Assembly (NCBI RefSeq): GCF_021608135.1
Contig: NZ_JAKIHL010000002.1
Coordinates: 62,001-126,000, forward strand
Direction of reading: 5' to 3'
DNA: 64,000 nt
Origin: Microaerobacter geothermalis
Lineage (GTDB): Bacteria > Bacillota > Bacilli > DSM-22679
The notes under the pieces: model-generated
Databases searched by the model: none
Seen by the model: only the letters and a program-made list of their open reading frames with translations
Told to the model about the DNA's origin: nothing
Shown here: piece by piece, positions 35,272-44,563 of the stretch
Position numbering within the stretch: position 1 is the first letter of the stretch
Layout of the letters: the number at the start of each line of letters is the position of its first letter
Program-made: the position numbers and the translations under genes

Positions 35272-36414
35272 CTATCTCACTCCCTCTTCTTGGCCCGAAA
35301 CCGGTGAAGCATCCCAATACATTTCAGCGACCACATCGGCCAGAGCCTCTACAGTTCGATATGACTCTTCCAAAGTATTTCCTACCCCGCCAATCTCAAC
35401 GGTAATCGCATTGGGAGAAACAGACTGATTGTATTCACCATTTCGATAATCACTTTTTTCAAAAGCAACAATCCCTTTTGAAATACTGGGATATTTTTCT
35501 TCCAGGCGGTCATGAAGTTCCTTGGCGAATTGATAGTTTGCCTGCCAATTTTTATTCCCCTTACCCAGAACAAAAAATAATCTGGCATACTTATTTCCGT
35601 CAATAGTTGTCGTTGTTCTGTCACGATCAGCATCATCCCGATGGATATCAAAAACATAGGTGATATCTCTATTTTGTGATAACACCTCCTTCACCGTCTT
35701 TAATGATACGGCATAAGACAGGGAATAAGCCTCTGCTTCTTTAGCAAAATCTTTTGTAGAAACAATGGTTCCTATTCCTTTCTTATTCAATTCTTGACTT
35801 AGCCTTTTTCCCAAAAGGGTAACATTTATTTTGGGATCAAAAGGAGATGAGCCGCTTGAAACATATTTCGTCCAGGATTCCCGATTATGGGTTTGGTAAA
35901 TAAAAACCACTTTTTTTCCATTGGGGTTACGCACGGATGCTGATTGTACCTTAGTTTCCTCTTGGGCACTGACAGGGGGAATGTCACCTGAATCAGCAGC
36001 CAATGCTTCCGGTGGAGGAGGGGATTCCATCGGCAAGTCGGTATAATCCACACCCACACCGGCAACAAGAATTTGTCCGCTGTACAAGGCAAACCTTGGG
36101 ATTTCCCGACCCATTAAACTTCTTGGGTCTTCAGGATTGATGCTGGTTGCCAATTGAAATAAAAAACTGGATAATCGCACGGGACTGGGATCACGGTTTT
36201 TAAACTTGTCCAGTTCAGAAAAATAGGGAATTTCTTCTGCCAATAGAGAAAGATAGGCATCTTTTGAAAAAAAATTGGCCATCTTTGTCAAATAGACTCC
36301 GCCTGCCGGAGAATTCCCCTTTAACATATACGTTCCAAGGAGAAGTATCACGAGAAGAATGGCTACAATAAGAGTGACAAAAATCCGCTGAAACTGTGTA
36401 AGTGTGATTTCCAT
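35272..36414 (-). CDS. spoIIP: stage II sporulation protein P
   Basis: A 380-aa membrane-anchored peptidoglycan amidase/endopeptidase that acts with SpoIID and SpoIIM in septal thinning and engulfment. One membrane span lies at about 10-32. The extracytoplasmic catalytic region contains VVFIYQTHNRESW (His), VFDIHRDD (His and acidic residues) and NAITVEIGGVGNT (Glu). A GTG at 36432 is in frame, but ATG 36414 follows AAGGTGG and gives MEITLTQFQ. It lies between gpr and yqxA. Confidence 0.93.
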   Translation of the reverse strand: MEITLTQFQRIFVTLIVAILLVILLLGTYMLKGNSPAGGVYLTKMANFFSKDAYLSLLAEEIPYFSELDKFKNRDPSPVRLSSFLFQLATSINPEDPRSLMGREIPRFALYSGQILVAGVGVDYTDLPMESPPPPEALAADSGDIPPVSAQEETKVQSASVRNPNGKKVVFIYQTHNRESWTKYVSSGSSPFDPKINVTLLGKRLSQELNKKGIGTIVSTKDFAKEAEAYSLSYAVSLKTVKEVLSQNRDITYVFDIHRDDADRDRTTTTIDGNKYARLFFVLGKGNKNWQANYQFAKELHDRLEEKYPSISKGIVAFEKSDYRNGEYNQSVSPNAITVEIGGVGNTLEESYRTVEALADVVAEMYWDASPVSGQEEGVR

Positions 36415-36482
36415 ACCTGTTCCACCTTCCACTGGCTTGTCTATTTAAGCCTATGCAGAAGAGAGAACCATTAGAACCAGAT

Positions 36483-37586
36483 TTAATGGGTATAAGCGGA
36501 AACATTGTCCATATCAACGGCATCATGAAAAGCGGCATTTAATCCATTAGCCACCACATTTGCAATATCTTCAATGAAGTCATCCACTTCTTTGGGAGTA
36601 ACGATTAAATTCTGGCCCAGGGGACTCAGCACTTCTTTTATCAAATATTTTTTATCTTCAGGGGTTAACGTCCCGATCATTCCAAATACCTGCTGGGCCT
36701 GGGGATGAACCTTTCCGGACTCTCTGTAATTTTTAATCTTTTTTTTATCTGGCATATAAGCAAGGGTTTCGGGGATTAATTTATTCTTTCTCCCCTCTTC
36801 ATCCAATTGATGGCTAAAATGGGCCAGCAAAAAGTCAATGGTATCATAGGCAATGGTAGCGGCTTCAACTACCGTGGGTACTCCAATAGCAATAACGGGA
36901 ATGCCCAGGGTTTCCTTATTCAATGCTTTTCTTTTATTCCCAATCCCGGAACCTGGATGAATCCCCGTGTCGGCAATCTGAATCGTTGTATTCACTCGGT
37001 CCAGCGAGCGGGCAGCTAAAGCATCAATGGCAATAACAAAATCAGGCTTTATTTTTTCAATCACGCCATGGACAATTTCGCTGGTTTCAATCCCTGTGAT
37101 GCCCATTACTCCTGGAGATATGGCGCTGACTGAACGGTAACCATCGTCCACTTTCTCAGGCATTAATGAGAATAGATGCCGGGTAATCACCAGATTTTCT
37201 ACAACCATGGGCCCGAGGGCATCAGGAGTCACGTTCCAGTTTCCTAACCCAACAACCAGTACAGATGCGGTCTTTTCAATTCTCAATTCCTGAAGAAATT
37301 GCTGAAAATGTTTGGCAAATGTTTTGGCTACCTTATCCTGCAGGACAGAATCCTTTTTCCTTAAACCTGGAACTTCCAAGGTAATATACTTGCCCGGGAA
37401 TTTTCCAATTGCTTTCGCTCCCTCCACATTTTCAACAAATACCTTGGATATTGTTATTTCATCCAGTTCCTCGGTTTCCATCCTTACTCCCGGAATCCCC
37501 GTGCCTTCAGCGTTAGCCAATTCATGGGCTTCCAATGCAAGGTCGGTATGTATCGAAAAAGGGCGAAGATCAAGAGAATCAGACAT
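36483..37586 (-). CDS. gpr: germination protease GPR
   Basis: A 367-aa spore protease that degrades small acid-soluble proteins at germination. It is made as a zymogen; the N-terminal [14 protein letters not shown] (about 11-24) is the self-processing region, similar to the cleavage site in SASPs. Conserved blocks follow: [35 protein letters not shown] and [10 protein letters not shown]. The ATG is preceded by AGGAGGAAAAATGA. It is upstream of spoIIP. A possible promoter is supplied by the edge of a repeat element. Confidence 0.95.
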   Translation of the reverse strand: MSDSLDLRPFSIHTDLALEAHELANAEGTGIPGVRMETEELDEITISKVFVENVEGAKAIGKFPGKYITLEVPGLRKKDSVLQDKVAKTFAKHFQQFLQELRIEKTASVLVVGLGNWNVTPDALGPMVVENLVITRHLFSLMPEKVDDGYRSVSAISPGVMGITGIETSEIVHGVIEKIKPDFVIAIDALAARSLDRVNTTIQIADTGIHPGSGIGNKRKALNKETLGIPVIAIGVPTVVEAATIAYDTIDFLLAHFSHQLDEEGRKNKLIPETLAYMPDKKKIKNYRESGKVHPQAQQVFGMIGTLTPEDKKYLIKEVLSPLGQNLIVTPKEVDDFIEDIANVVANGLNAAFHDAVDMDNVSAYTH

Positions 37587-37633
37587 TCATTTTTCCTCCT
37601 ATTTACGAGATATGATTTCCTTACAATATGGTT

Positions 37634-37663
37634 ATTATATGGACGAAACTAAAGAATTTACAA
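37634..37663 (-). promoter_or_regulatory. possible promoter of gpr at a repeat end
   Basis: On the minus strand TTGTAA (37658-37663) and TATAAT (37634-37639) are separated by 18 bases and read towards gpr. The TATAAT spans the edge of the repeat at 37636-37732. gpr would be expected to be controlled by forespore sigma factors, so a housekeeping-type promoter here is unusual and needs testing. Confidence 0.4.
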
Positions 37664-37732
37664 AGGACAGCCTTTGAGATCGTACTTAACGGAGGGACTG
37701 AAAAACTTGATAAGTTTAGTTCCACTTTTATA
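37636..37732. repeat. dispersed structured repeat, internally deleted copy
   Basis: The ends TATATGGACGAAACTAAAG and TTTAGTTCCACTTTTATA face each other over about 97 bases. The AAAGGACAGCCTTTGAG arm is retained, but the inner TTTTTGAGGGCTCC hairpin is missing. It lies between the divergent gpr and rpsT genes. Confidence 0.7.
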
Positions 37733-37776
37733 GGTTAACCTGAAAAAAATAGTTCTTATTCATTTCAACCATTTTA

Positions 37777-37805
37777 TTGCTTTTTTATTTAACCCATGGT
37801 ACAAT
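37777..37805 (+). promoter_or_regulatory. sigma-A promoter of rpsT
   Basis: TTGCTT (37777-37782) and TACAAT (37800-37805) with a 17-base spacer, about 80 bases upstream of the rpsT start. Confidence 0.7.
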
Positions 37806-37883
37806 TTCTTTTGTTGTATATGAACAAACAGTCGAATTTGACCAGACACAAGAAGAAAAACCAAGCAGGAGGTGTAATTTGGT

Positions 37884-38159
37884 TTGCCAAATATAAAATC
37901 AGCCATCAAACGTGTAAAGCAAAGTGAAAAACGTCGTGCCCATCGCGTTGCTCAGAAATCCGCTTTGCGCACCGCTATCAAAAAAGTTGAAGTAGCTGTT
38001 GAAAAGAATAATATTGAGGAAGCTACTGAAGCTTTGAAATATGCGATTAAAAAGCTGGACAAGGCGGTTACAAAAGGGCTTATCCATAAAAATGCCGCTT
38101 CCAGAAAGAAATCTCAATTATCCAAAAAGGTAAACGCGATTGCTAAGGAAACTGCCTAA
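37884..38159 (+). CDS. rpsT: 30S ribosomal protein S20
   Basis: A 91-aa very basic protein that binds 16S rRNA. The N-terminus [18 protein letters not shown] and the later [20 protein letters not shown] are characteristic. It starts at TTG (37884), 9 bases after AGGAGGTG. It is divergent from gpr and convergent with holA, the normal Bacillus arrangement. Confidence 0.96.
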   Translation: MPNIKSAIKRVKQSEKRRAHRVAQKSALRTAIKKVEVAVEKNNIEEATEALKYAIKKLDKAVTKGLIHKNAASRKKSQLSKKVNAIAKETA

Positions 38160-38162
38160 GAA

Positions 38163-38195
38163 AAAATGACCCATAGAGGGTCGTTTTTATTTTTG
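38163..38195. terminator. rpsT terminator (probably bidirectional)
   Basis: AAAAATGACCC and GGGTCGTTTTT pair around a short loop, followed by ATTTTT on the plus strand. The hairpin lies 4 bases after the rpsT stop and reaches the end of the convergent holA gene. Confidence 0.85.
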
Positions 38196-39212
38196 CGGGG
38201 ACTTTAAGCTTAAAATAAACAATTCCAATCCCAATATCTTATCCATTTGTCCAGATTTCATTTTATAGTCCAACTCTGCCAAATCGTTTAATATTTCCTC
38301 TAATGCAGAAGAAGTAAACTTTCGACCAAAATTACCGGCCAGTTTGATGGCATATGGATGGACTTTTATGAGCGAAGCCATTTGATTTTGTGAGTACCCC
38401 TTCTCCTGCAGTAGCTTTACCTGAAGGATGATGCGGAATTGTCTTGCCAACAGTGCAATCATTTTAATCGGTTCTTCATTATGCTTTAACAGGTCATAAA
38501 AAATGGACAAGGCCTCCTCCAGCTTCACTTGTGAAATCCGGTCAATCAGTGCAAACACGTCATGTTCCATGGTTCTTGATACCATTAATGAAACCACATC
38601 TTTCGTTATGATTCCCTCTTTTTCAACATATGTGGCCATCTTTTTTAACTCATTATAAATGAAGTTCAATGAGTTCCCCAAACGAAGAATCAGTTCCTCC
38701 ACAGCCGGTTCGTCTATCTTTACACACAATTCCTGAGCTTTCTTATAAATCCAACGAATAAGTTCTTGATCTTTTAAAGGTTCAAACAATATGAGCAGGT
38801 TATCTTTTTTTAATCTCTTTACGATTTTTTTCCTTTCATCCAGCTTGTTCGTTTCCACTTGTAGTATCAAGGAAGTAAAAGGCGGGGGATCAGCAATAAA
38901 ATCCATCATTTTTTCAGACTCCTCATCTGACATGTGAAACTCCTTATTTCCTGTCAAAAAATAAGCTCCATTAGCCACCAACAGTTTCCTATCCCCAAAA
39001 AATGGAGGCGTTTGAGCATCCTCCAATACGAAAGAAAAGGGGGTTTCACGCAAATCATATTGCTGAAAGTTAAAATCAAGAATTGACGGGTCCAGCATTC
39101 TTTCCTTCATATATTGGGTTAATTCTTTCATCAGAAAAGTTTCGGTTCCAAAAAAAACATAAAGAGGCTTATAGATCCCCTTCTTAATTTCCTTGGCTAT
39201 TTCTCGGTACAA
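38187..39212 (-). CDS. holA: DNA polymerase III delta subunit
   Basis: A 341-aa subunit of the clamp loader that opens the beta sliding clamp. The N-terminal KPLYVFFGTETFLMKELTQY (about 15-34) and the alpha-helical C-terminal domain with KMIALLARQFRIILQVKLL and HPYAIKLAGNFGRKF are typical of Firmicutes HolA (YqeN). It starts at TTG (39212) after GAGGTGG. In Bacillus comEC lies directly upstream of holA; here about 11 kb of other genes separate them. Confidence 0.92.
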   Translation of the reverse strand: MYREIAKEIKKGIYKPLYVFFGTETFLMKELTQYMKERMLDPSILDFNFQQYDLRETPFSFVLEDAQTPPFFGDRKLLVANGAYFLTGNKEFHMSDEESEKMMDFIADPPPFTSLILQVETNKLDERKKIVKRLKKDNLLILFEPLKDQELIRWIYKKAQELCVKIDEPAVEELILRLGNSLNFIYNELKKMATYVEKEGIITKDVVSLMVSRTMEHDVFALIDRISQVKLEEALSIFYDLLKHNEEPIKMIALLARQFRIILQVKLLQEKGYSQNQMASLIKVHPYAIKLAGNFGRKFTSSALEEILNDLAELDYKMKSGQMDKILGLELFILSLKSPQK

Positions 39213-39286
39213 AGGATACCACCTCAGAACCCATTATATCAGATCAATAAAAACCACGGAAAATTGTCCATGGTTTGCAATAACCT

Positions 39287-40027
39287 CTAGTTTTGTATTT
39301 GCCGTTCCGTTAAATTTTTCAGATTTACTTGCCAGATTTCGTCTTCCCCAATTCGGTACTGCAAAGAAAAGCTGTCCAGCCACTTGATATTTACATTAAA
39401 CGTCGGATCCCAGGAATGGCCGAGAAATACGATCTCTCCTTTATTGGTTTCAATCACCAGTTGCATCTGACCTTCATTAGATATAAATGCCCGATATTCT
39501 CCATTAGGAGAAGAAAAAATCTGGGGTGCGGCCAAACTGTAATTGTTAGGAACAGATTCCATAGACAAATCCGGGGCTCCTTCGTGGTTTGGTGCCATTT
39601 TTGCTGCGATCTGGGGAGCTTCAGCTGGAACTTGTTCCACTTTCTCTTCATCTCTCTGGTCATTTCCTTGGGACATGTCTGCTTTGGACATTTCAAAGTT
39701 ATTGATTTGAGGATTGTTCAGGAAGGGTATGGCAAACAAGATCCCTGCCGCAATGGCTGCTCCAGCCCATAAAAATCGCTTTCTATTGGGTTTAACCGAC
39801 GGGCTTTCCGAATGTTCCAGTTCAGGGAGAATTTTGTCTACCAGACTATAGGCAGGGGTTACCCTTGGAAGCTGCTCCAAACGATCCGATAAACCTTTCA
39901 TGCGATCGTAAATCTTGGAACAATCCGGGCAAGTAGCCAAATGAGATGATAATAATATTTTTTCCTCATCATACAGATCACGATCCAAATCCCTTTGAAT
40001 CAATTCCATCACCTCATCACATGTCAT
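39287..40027 (-). CDS. zinc-binding anti-sigma factor
   Basis: A 246-aa membrane protein. The N-terminal ZAS-type domain has HLATCPDCSKIY (HxxxCxxC, about residues 29-40), which binds the partner sigma factor. One membrane span follows at about 84-103. The outer part (about 110-246) contains a beta-rich region that may sense envelope stress. The ATG overlaps the sigma gene stop by 4 bp, so translation is coupled. It should hold the ECF sigma factor inactive until a signal releases it. Confidence 0.83.
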   Translation of the reverse strand: MTCDEVMELIQRDLDRDLYDEEKILLSSHLATCPDCSKIYDRMKGLSDRLEQLPRVTPAYSLVDKILPELEHSESPSVKPNRKRFLWAGAAIAAGILFAIPFLNNPQINNFEMSKADMSQGNDQRDEEKVEQVPAEAPQIAAKMAPNHEGAPDLSMESVPNNYSLAAPQIFSSPNGEYRAFISNEGQMQLVIETNKGEIVFLGHSWDPTFNVNIKWLDSFSLQYRIGEDEIWQVNLKNLTERQIQN

Positions 40028-40578
40028 CCCTGAACACCACCTTTCTGATAATCTCTAAGTAGTTCCTGTAACTGCTGTCTTCCCCGAAACAAATAAGATT
40101 TTACCGTATTAAGAGGAATATTAAGGGTTTCCGAAATTTCGTGATAAGAGAAGTCTTGTATATACCTTAACACGACAACTGTCCGATGATGATCGGGCAA
40201 TTGGTTAATCGCTTCCTTCAAATCCTCTGCCATCCCCAATAATTCCATTTCATCCTCTACGTTGTCCTTTCCTGCAAGCTTATGCTCCTGATTCTCAATA
40301 GGTAGCATTTCCATATTTTTATTCCTTCTAAACCTGTCAATGCAAATATTGGTCACAATCCGCTGTACCCATGTTTCAAATTTGGCTTCTTCGCGATACA
40401 ACGGGATTTTAGTATAGATTCGTATTAATGATTCTTGTGCTGCATCCAGGGCATCCTGTTCATTCCCCAAAAGATAGTAAGCTGTCCGATATACCGTGGT
40501 CTCCACTTCACGAAGCAATTGGATTAAATCATCCCGATTCCCTTTCTGGGCTGATCTGACGAGTTTGATGTCAACCAC
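40024..40578 (-). CDS. ECF RNA polymerase sigma factor
   Basis: A 184-aa group IV sigma factor. Region 2 (about 22-90) contains DALDAAQESLIRIYTKIP and FETWVQRIVTNICIDRFRR, and region 4 (about 120-170) has LPDHHRTVVVLRYIQDFSYHEISETL and a helix-turn-helix ending VKSYLFRGRQQL. The frame stays open to 40767, but GTG 40578 follows AGAGGAGGAG and gives the usual size. It is encoded with its anti-sigma factor and preceded by an ECF-type promoter, so it is probably autoregulated. It is closest in plan to SigW/SigX/SigM-like envelope-stress factors. Confidence 0.9.
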   Translation of the reverse strand: MVDIKLVRSAQKGNRDDLIQLLREVETTVYRTAYYLLGNEQDALDAAQESLIRIYTKIPLYREEAKFETWVQRIVTNICIDRFRRNKNMEMLPIENQEHKLAGKDNVEDEMELLGMAEDLKEAINQLPDHHRTVVVLRYIQDFSYHEISETLNIPLNTVKSYLFRGRQQLQELLRDYQKGGVQG

Positions 40579-40608
40579 CCCGAATACTCCTCCTCTCCTA
40601 CACCTTAA

Positions 40609-40635
40609 GACGAAATAGAAGTTCTTAAGGTTGCA
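40609..40635 (-). promoter_or_regulatory. ECF-type autoregulatory promoter
   Basis: TGCAACC (40629-40635) and CGTC (40609-40612) are separated by 16 bases, close to the AAC...CGTC pattern of Bacillus ECF promoters, and lie about 30 bases before the sigma start. The segment also forms an 8-bp inverted repeat, CCTTAAGA/TCTTAAGG. Confidence 0.65.
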
Positions 40636-40661
40636 CTTCTTTGCCCGATAGTTAAGTGCTA

Positions 40662-41663
40662 CTAAAATAAAAACAGGGAAATCAATAGATAGGAAAGATA
40701 TGCTAATAATGCCGTGATGGGCAGGGTTATGATCCATGCTGATACAATTCTTCCCGCCATTCCCCATTTAACCGCGGAGAATTTTTTTGCAGCTCCTACC
40801 CCCATAATGGAAGAAGTGATGACATGGGTTGTACTGACTGGTTGTTTAAGAAGAGTAGCAGTTAGTATCGTTACAGCGGAACCCAAATCTGCAGAAAAAC
40901 CATTAATGGGTTGCATTTTTATAATTTTGGTGCCCACAGTTTTTATTATTTTCCATCCTCCGACAGAAGTTCCTAATGCCATGGCAAGGGCGGCAGATAC
41001 CTTAACCCATAAAGCCACCTCCAAATTATCTTGAAATCCGCCAGCAACAAGGGCAAAAGTGATAATTCCCATTGCCTTTTGAGCATCATTGGTTCCATGA
41101 CTAAAGGCCTGAAAAGCTGCAGTTAATACCTGGAGGCTGCGAAATCCTCGATTTACCTTATGGGAGCTAACTCTGCCAAATATCCATTTAAGAAGGGTCA
41201 TGATGATAAATCCTATAATAAAAGCAGCTATTGGAGAAACAATTAACGCTTGAATAATAGAGGTAAAACCAGAGCCATTAATGGCTCCCATTCCAGCAGC
41301 AGCAATAACAGCACCTGTTAATGAACCGATAAGAGCGTGGGATGAGCTGCTTGGAATTCCGTAATACCAAGTAATTAAATTCCATGCAATTGCCGCAATC
41401 AGGGCTGCCATCACGATAACCATTCCGTTATCCAATTCAAAAGGGTTTGCGATCTTTCCGCCAATGGTCTTGGCTACCCCTGTGAATGCAAGGGCACCGA
41501 GAAAATTCATAGAAGAGGCTAAGACAATTGCCGATCGAGGTGTTAGTGCTCTGGTAGATATGGATGTTGCAATTGCGTTGGCGGTATCGTGAAACCCGTT
41601 TATAAAGTCAAAAGCAAGAGCCAAAATAACCACAAATATGATGATCATTAATTCCGGTGTCAT
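40662..41663 (-). CDS. pit: PiT family inorganic phosphate transporter
   Basis: A 333-aa membrane protein with about ten spans. The two conserved PiT signatures are visible: FDFINGFHDTANAIATS (about 19-35) and QAFSHGTNDAQKAMG (about 187-201), with the matching PVSTTHVITSSIMG near residue 280. It imports metal-phosphate with protons. The start is 11 bp downstream of the DUF47 gene, a standard pairing. Its end lies only 83 bases upstream of the sigma gene start. Confidence 0.92.
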   Translation of the reverse strand: MTPELMIIIFVVILALAFDFINGFHDTANAIATSISTRALTPRSAIVLASSMNFLGALAFTGVAKTIGGKIANPFELDNGMVIVMAALIAAIAWNLITWYYGIPSSSSHALIGSLTGAVIAAAGMGAINGSGFTSIIQALIVSPIAAFIIGFIIMTLLKWIFGRVSSHKVNRGFRSLQVLTAAFQAFSHGTNDAQKAMGIITFALVAGGFQDNLEVALWVKVSAALAMALGTSVGGWKIIKTVGTKIIKMQPINGFSADLGSAVTILTATLLKQPVSTTHVITSSIMGVGAAKKFSAVKWGMAGRIVSAWIITLPITALLAYLSYLLISLFLF

Positions 41664-41674
41664 ATAAATATCTC

Positions 41675-42292
41675 CTATGAATTACTCATAATAATACTTT
41701 CAAGAACATCTGCAACATCTTCACACTTGTCAGAAACATCCTCGAGAATCTCATAAATTTCCTTCTTTTTTATAATTTCAATGGGGTCTGAAACATTGGT
41801 AAATAATGTTTTTAAGCTGTCCCGTAAAATTTCATCCCCTTCATTTTCATATTCATTGATTCTCACCGTATTTTCCCTCATCGGCAGCAGTTTTTTCTTC
41901 GTTAAAAGTTCAATTGCCTTTGATAATTCATAGGTAGATTTCTCAATATTTTCAGCAAAGAGCTTCATATATTGGTCAGCTTTTTTTATGTTATATAAAA
42001 ATATACGAGAACTGCATGCTTCCAATCCATCGATGATATCATCCATGGTTGTAGCCAATGTTAATATATCGTCCCGTTCAAGAGGTGTAGCAAAGGTTTT
42101 GTTTAACCCTTGAATAATGGTATGTATATACTCATCACCAATCGTTTCCATTTCCTTAATTTTGTCTGCATACTGCTCAGGTTCGTCAAGGTTGTTTAAA
42201 CCTTCTCGAAACATTGTTGCAGTTTTGGTTATATGATGAGACATATTTTTTAGTGTGTCAAAAAACATATCCTTTTTTGGAAATAATGACAT
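41675..42292 (-). CDS. DUF47 / PhoU-like Pit accessory protein
   Basis: A 205-aa alpha-helical cytoplasmic protein related to PhoU. Helical repeats run through the whole chain, with conserved IKEMETIGDEYIHTIIQGL and ERDDILTLATTMDDIIDGLE. Proteins of this family are encoded with PiT transporters and are thought to regulate phosphate uptake. The frame is open to 42358, but ATG 42292 follows GGAGG and gives MSLFPKKDMFF. It forms an operon with pit. Confidence 0.88.
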   Translation of the reverse strand: MSLFPKKDMFFDTLKNMSHHITKTATMFREGLNNLDEPEQYADKIKEMETIGDEYIHTIIQGLNKTFATPLERDDILTLATTMDDIIDGLEACSSRIFLYNIKKADQYMKLFAENIEKSTYELSKAIELLTKKKLLPMRENTVRINEYENEGDEILRDSLKTLFTNVSDPIEIIKKKEIYEILEDVSDKCEDVADVLESIIMSNS

Positions 42293-42411
42293 TTGTTTTG
42301 CGCCTCCATCAGTTAGATTTTTCACATACAAATGATTTACATACCGATAGTAACACAATTCAGGATGATCATGATAGAATTTTTAATTTGTCTTTCGCCC
42401 AAAATAAGAAA

Positions 42412-42452
42412 AATAAGGCTAACCTTCTCTGACTAGGTTAACCTATTTTTGT
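42412..42452 (-). terminator. terminator of the lut operon
   Basis: On the minus strand GGTTAACC and GGTTAGCC pair through eight positions with an 11-base loop, followed by TTATTTTTCTTATTTT. It lies about 30 bases after the lutC stop. Confidence 0.8.
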
Positions 42453-42480
42453 AGAGGAAGTTCATTTTTATCAAAAATTT

Positions 42481-43155
42481 TTATATCAATAAAACGACAA
42501 GTTCTCCAGGCCCATGTACGCCTATACTTAGGTCCATCTCTATATCGGCACTTCGGCTGGGTCCGGTTATGAAATTAAAACATGATGTCAAATCTCCTGA
42601 TGGAACTTGCTGATGAATAGCCTTTAAAACCTGAGTGATTCTGGGAACGATGGTATCTTTTTTTACAAATCCGATGGAAATGAGGGGAAGTAAACTGACG
42701 CTTCTCCCCTTTCCTTTCCCATGAAACAGAGCCAAACTTCCCGTTTCAGCAACCCCAAAATCCGCAAAGACAATTCCAACTTTAGACTTTTCCGTAAATA
42801 TAAGGTGATTTTCTTGTCCATCCTGCCATTTTTTCCAGTTGGCCTTCAACTGATTCAGAGCTTGATAAACTTTCAACTCTTCAAATCGTTCATCATTCCA
42901 AATGATTACTTGATCATTTTCCGAAATCCAGGGACCTAAAATGATATTCAAGTCTTTTTCATTCTCGGCGTCAATCACTTTGGCCCCGATTTTAGTGGCA
43001 TTGGCAATAAACATCTCGATCAGTTCGTCCCGATTCATATCCTTATAAAAATGATCCCAAGGTTGAGAGATATAAGTTGGCGGCTTCACTCCGCTTCTTC
43101 TTTCCCTGCCCAGATGACTTGCGATATTTTTTAAAAATGCTTCTTTACTTGCCAA
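42481..43155 (-). CDS. lutC: lactate utilization protein C
   Basis: A 224-aa LUD-domain (DUF162) protein required with LutA and LutB for oxidation of L-lactate to pyruvate. The C-terminal part has FADFGVAETGSLALFHGKG and FITGPSRSADIEMDLSIGVHGPGEL, the typical LUD signatures with possible anion-binding residues. It starts at TTG (43155) after AGGAGGCG and overlaps lutB by 11 bp. It is the last gene before the terminator. Confidence 0.93.
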   Translation of the reverse strand: MASKEAFLKNIASHLGRERRSGVKPPTYISQPWDHFYKDMNRDELIEMFIANATKIGAKVIDAENEKDLNIILGPWISENDQVIIWNDERFEELKVYQALNQLKANWKKWQDGQENHLIFTEKSKVGIVFADFGVAETGSLALFHGKGKGRSVSLLPLISIGFVKKDTIVPRITQVLKAIHQQVPSGDLTSCFNFITGPSRSADIEMDLSIGVHGPGELVVLLI

Positions 43156-44563
43156 TTTTATCGCCTCCTTTTTCTTCTTTCCACCAACTGCGGAATGAAT
43201 CCTTTGGAGGTAACGGGAAATCTTTCACATCCGTCCAATCGGAAAGAGGTCCAGGACCCTTTTCAATGTGACTTTCATTGGAAAATGGTTTTAGAACTTT
43301 ATGGGCCATTGCCACGCTAAAGTCATAGATTGCTTTCCTTTCAGCGGCAAACCCAAAACCCTTAAAGGCCATTCTTTCGGAAAATGGGGTTAACTTTGCA
43401 TCCACTACATCCTGGCGTAAGAAAATAAGATAATCATGGAGCGGAATCTTCACCGGACATACATCGGTACATGCTCCACAGAGACTGGAAGCATACGGCA
43501 GCTCCTTCCATTTTTCAATTCCCTCCAATAAAGGAGTAAGTACAGCCCCTATAGGTCCGCTGTATACTCCGCCATAGGCATGTCCTCCGATATGCCGGTA
43601 AACGGGACATACATTAAGGCAAGCTCCGCATCGAATGCAATTTAAAACCTGTTGATAACGGGTTCCCAGGATGCTGGAACGGCCATTATCCACGATTACT
43701 AGATGAAATTCCTCAGGTCCATCTCCATCTTCATGTTTTCGAGGACCGGTAATCGCAGTCACGTAACTGGTAATCCTTTGGCCCGTTGCACTTCTGGGCA
43801 ATAATGAAAGCAACACATCCAGGTCCTCCCATGTTGGAACCAATCTTTCCATGCCCATAATGGCTACATGGGTTTTAGGTAATGTCGTGGTTAATCTCCC
43901 ATTCCCCTCATTGGTTACCAGAACGACAGAGCCAGATTCTGCAATGGCAAAGTTACAACCAGAAATCCCAATATCCGCCTTTAAAAATTTTTCCCGAAGC
44001 TGTCTGCGGGCAAAAGCAGTTAGGGTCTTAGTATCATCAGACAGTGTCTCTCCAGCAACTCGGGAAAATAGCTCGGCGATTTGTTTCCTATTTTTATGAA
44101 TGGCTGGTGCAATAATGTGGGAAGGTGTCTCCTTTGCCAATTGAATGATATATTCACCAAGGTCAGATTCAACAACTTCAACATCCAACTTTTCCAGTGC
44201 TTGATTTAAATGAATTTCTTCCGATACCATAGATTTTGATTTGATGACAGACTTCGCTTGTTTCTTTTTTGCTAATTGGGTCACATACTCTACAGCTTCC
44301 TCCTTGGTTGCAGCAAAGTAAACATAACCTCCGTTTTTTTCTACATTTTCCGACAACTGTTCCAGGTAGCTATCCAGATTTTCAATCACATGAGCCCTGA
44401 TTTCCTGGGCACGGTTGCGCCATTCTTGGAAATTGCCCAGATCATTCATAGCCATTTCCCGCTGGGTGCGAAAACGCTCTTGGGCATTTTGAACGGATTT
44501 CTGCAAATAATCATCCTGAACCGCAATCTTCACTCGATCTTTAAATGCAGATTTATTTTCCAT
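43145..44563 (-). CDS. lutB: lactate utilization iron-sulfur protein B
   Basis: A 472-aa protein with an N-terminal LUD domain (ISGCNFAIAESGSVVLVTNEGN split around 200-220) and a ferredoxin-like C-terminal part with two [4Fe-4S] motifs, CIRCGACLNVCPVY and CGACTDVCPVK, near residues 305-380. It is an electron-transfer core of the LutABC L-lactate oxidation complex. It overlaps lutA and lutC by 11 bp each, showing tight coupling. Confidence 0.94.
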   Translation of the reverse strand: MENKSAFKDRVKIAVQDDYLQKSVQNAQERFRTQREMAMNDLGNFQEWRNRAQEIRAHVIENLDSYLEQLSENVEKNGGYVYFAATKEEAVEYVTQLAKKKQAKSVIKSKSMVSEEIHLNQALEKLDVEVVESDLGEYIIQLAKETPSHIIAPAIHKNRKQIAELFSRVAGETLSDDTKTLTAFARRQLREKFLKADIGISGCNFAIAESGSVVLVTNEGNGRLTTTLPKTHVAIMGMERLVPTWEDLDVLLSLLPRSATGQRITSYVTAITGPRKHEDGDGPEEFHLVIVDNGRSSILGTRYQQVLNCIRCGACLNVCPVYRHIGGHAYGGVYSGPIGAVLTPLLEGIEKWKELPYASSLCGACTDVCPVKIPLHDYLIFLRQDVVDAKLTPFSERMAFKGFGFAAERKAIYDFSVAMAHKVLKPFSNESHIEKGPGPLSDWTDVKDFPLPPKDSFRSWWKEEKGGDKIGK

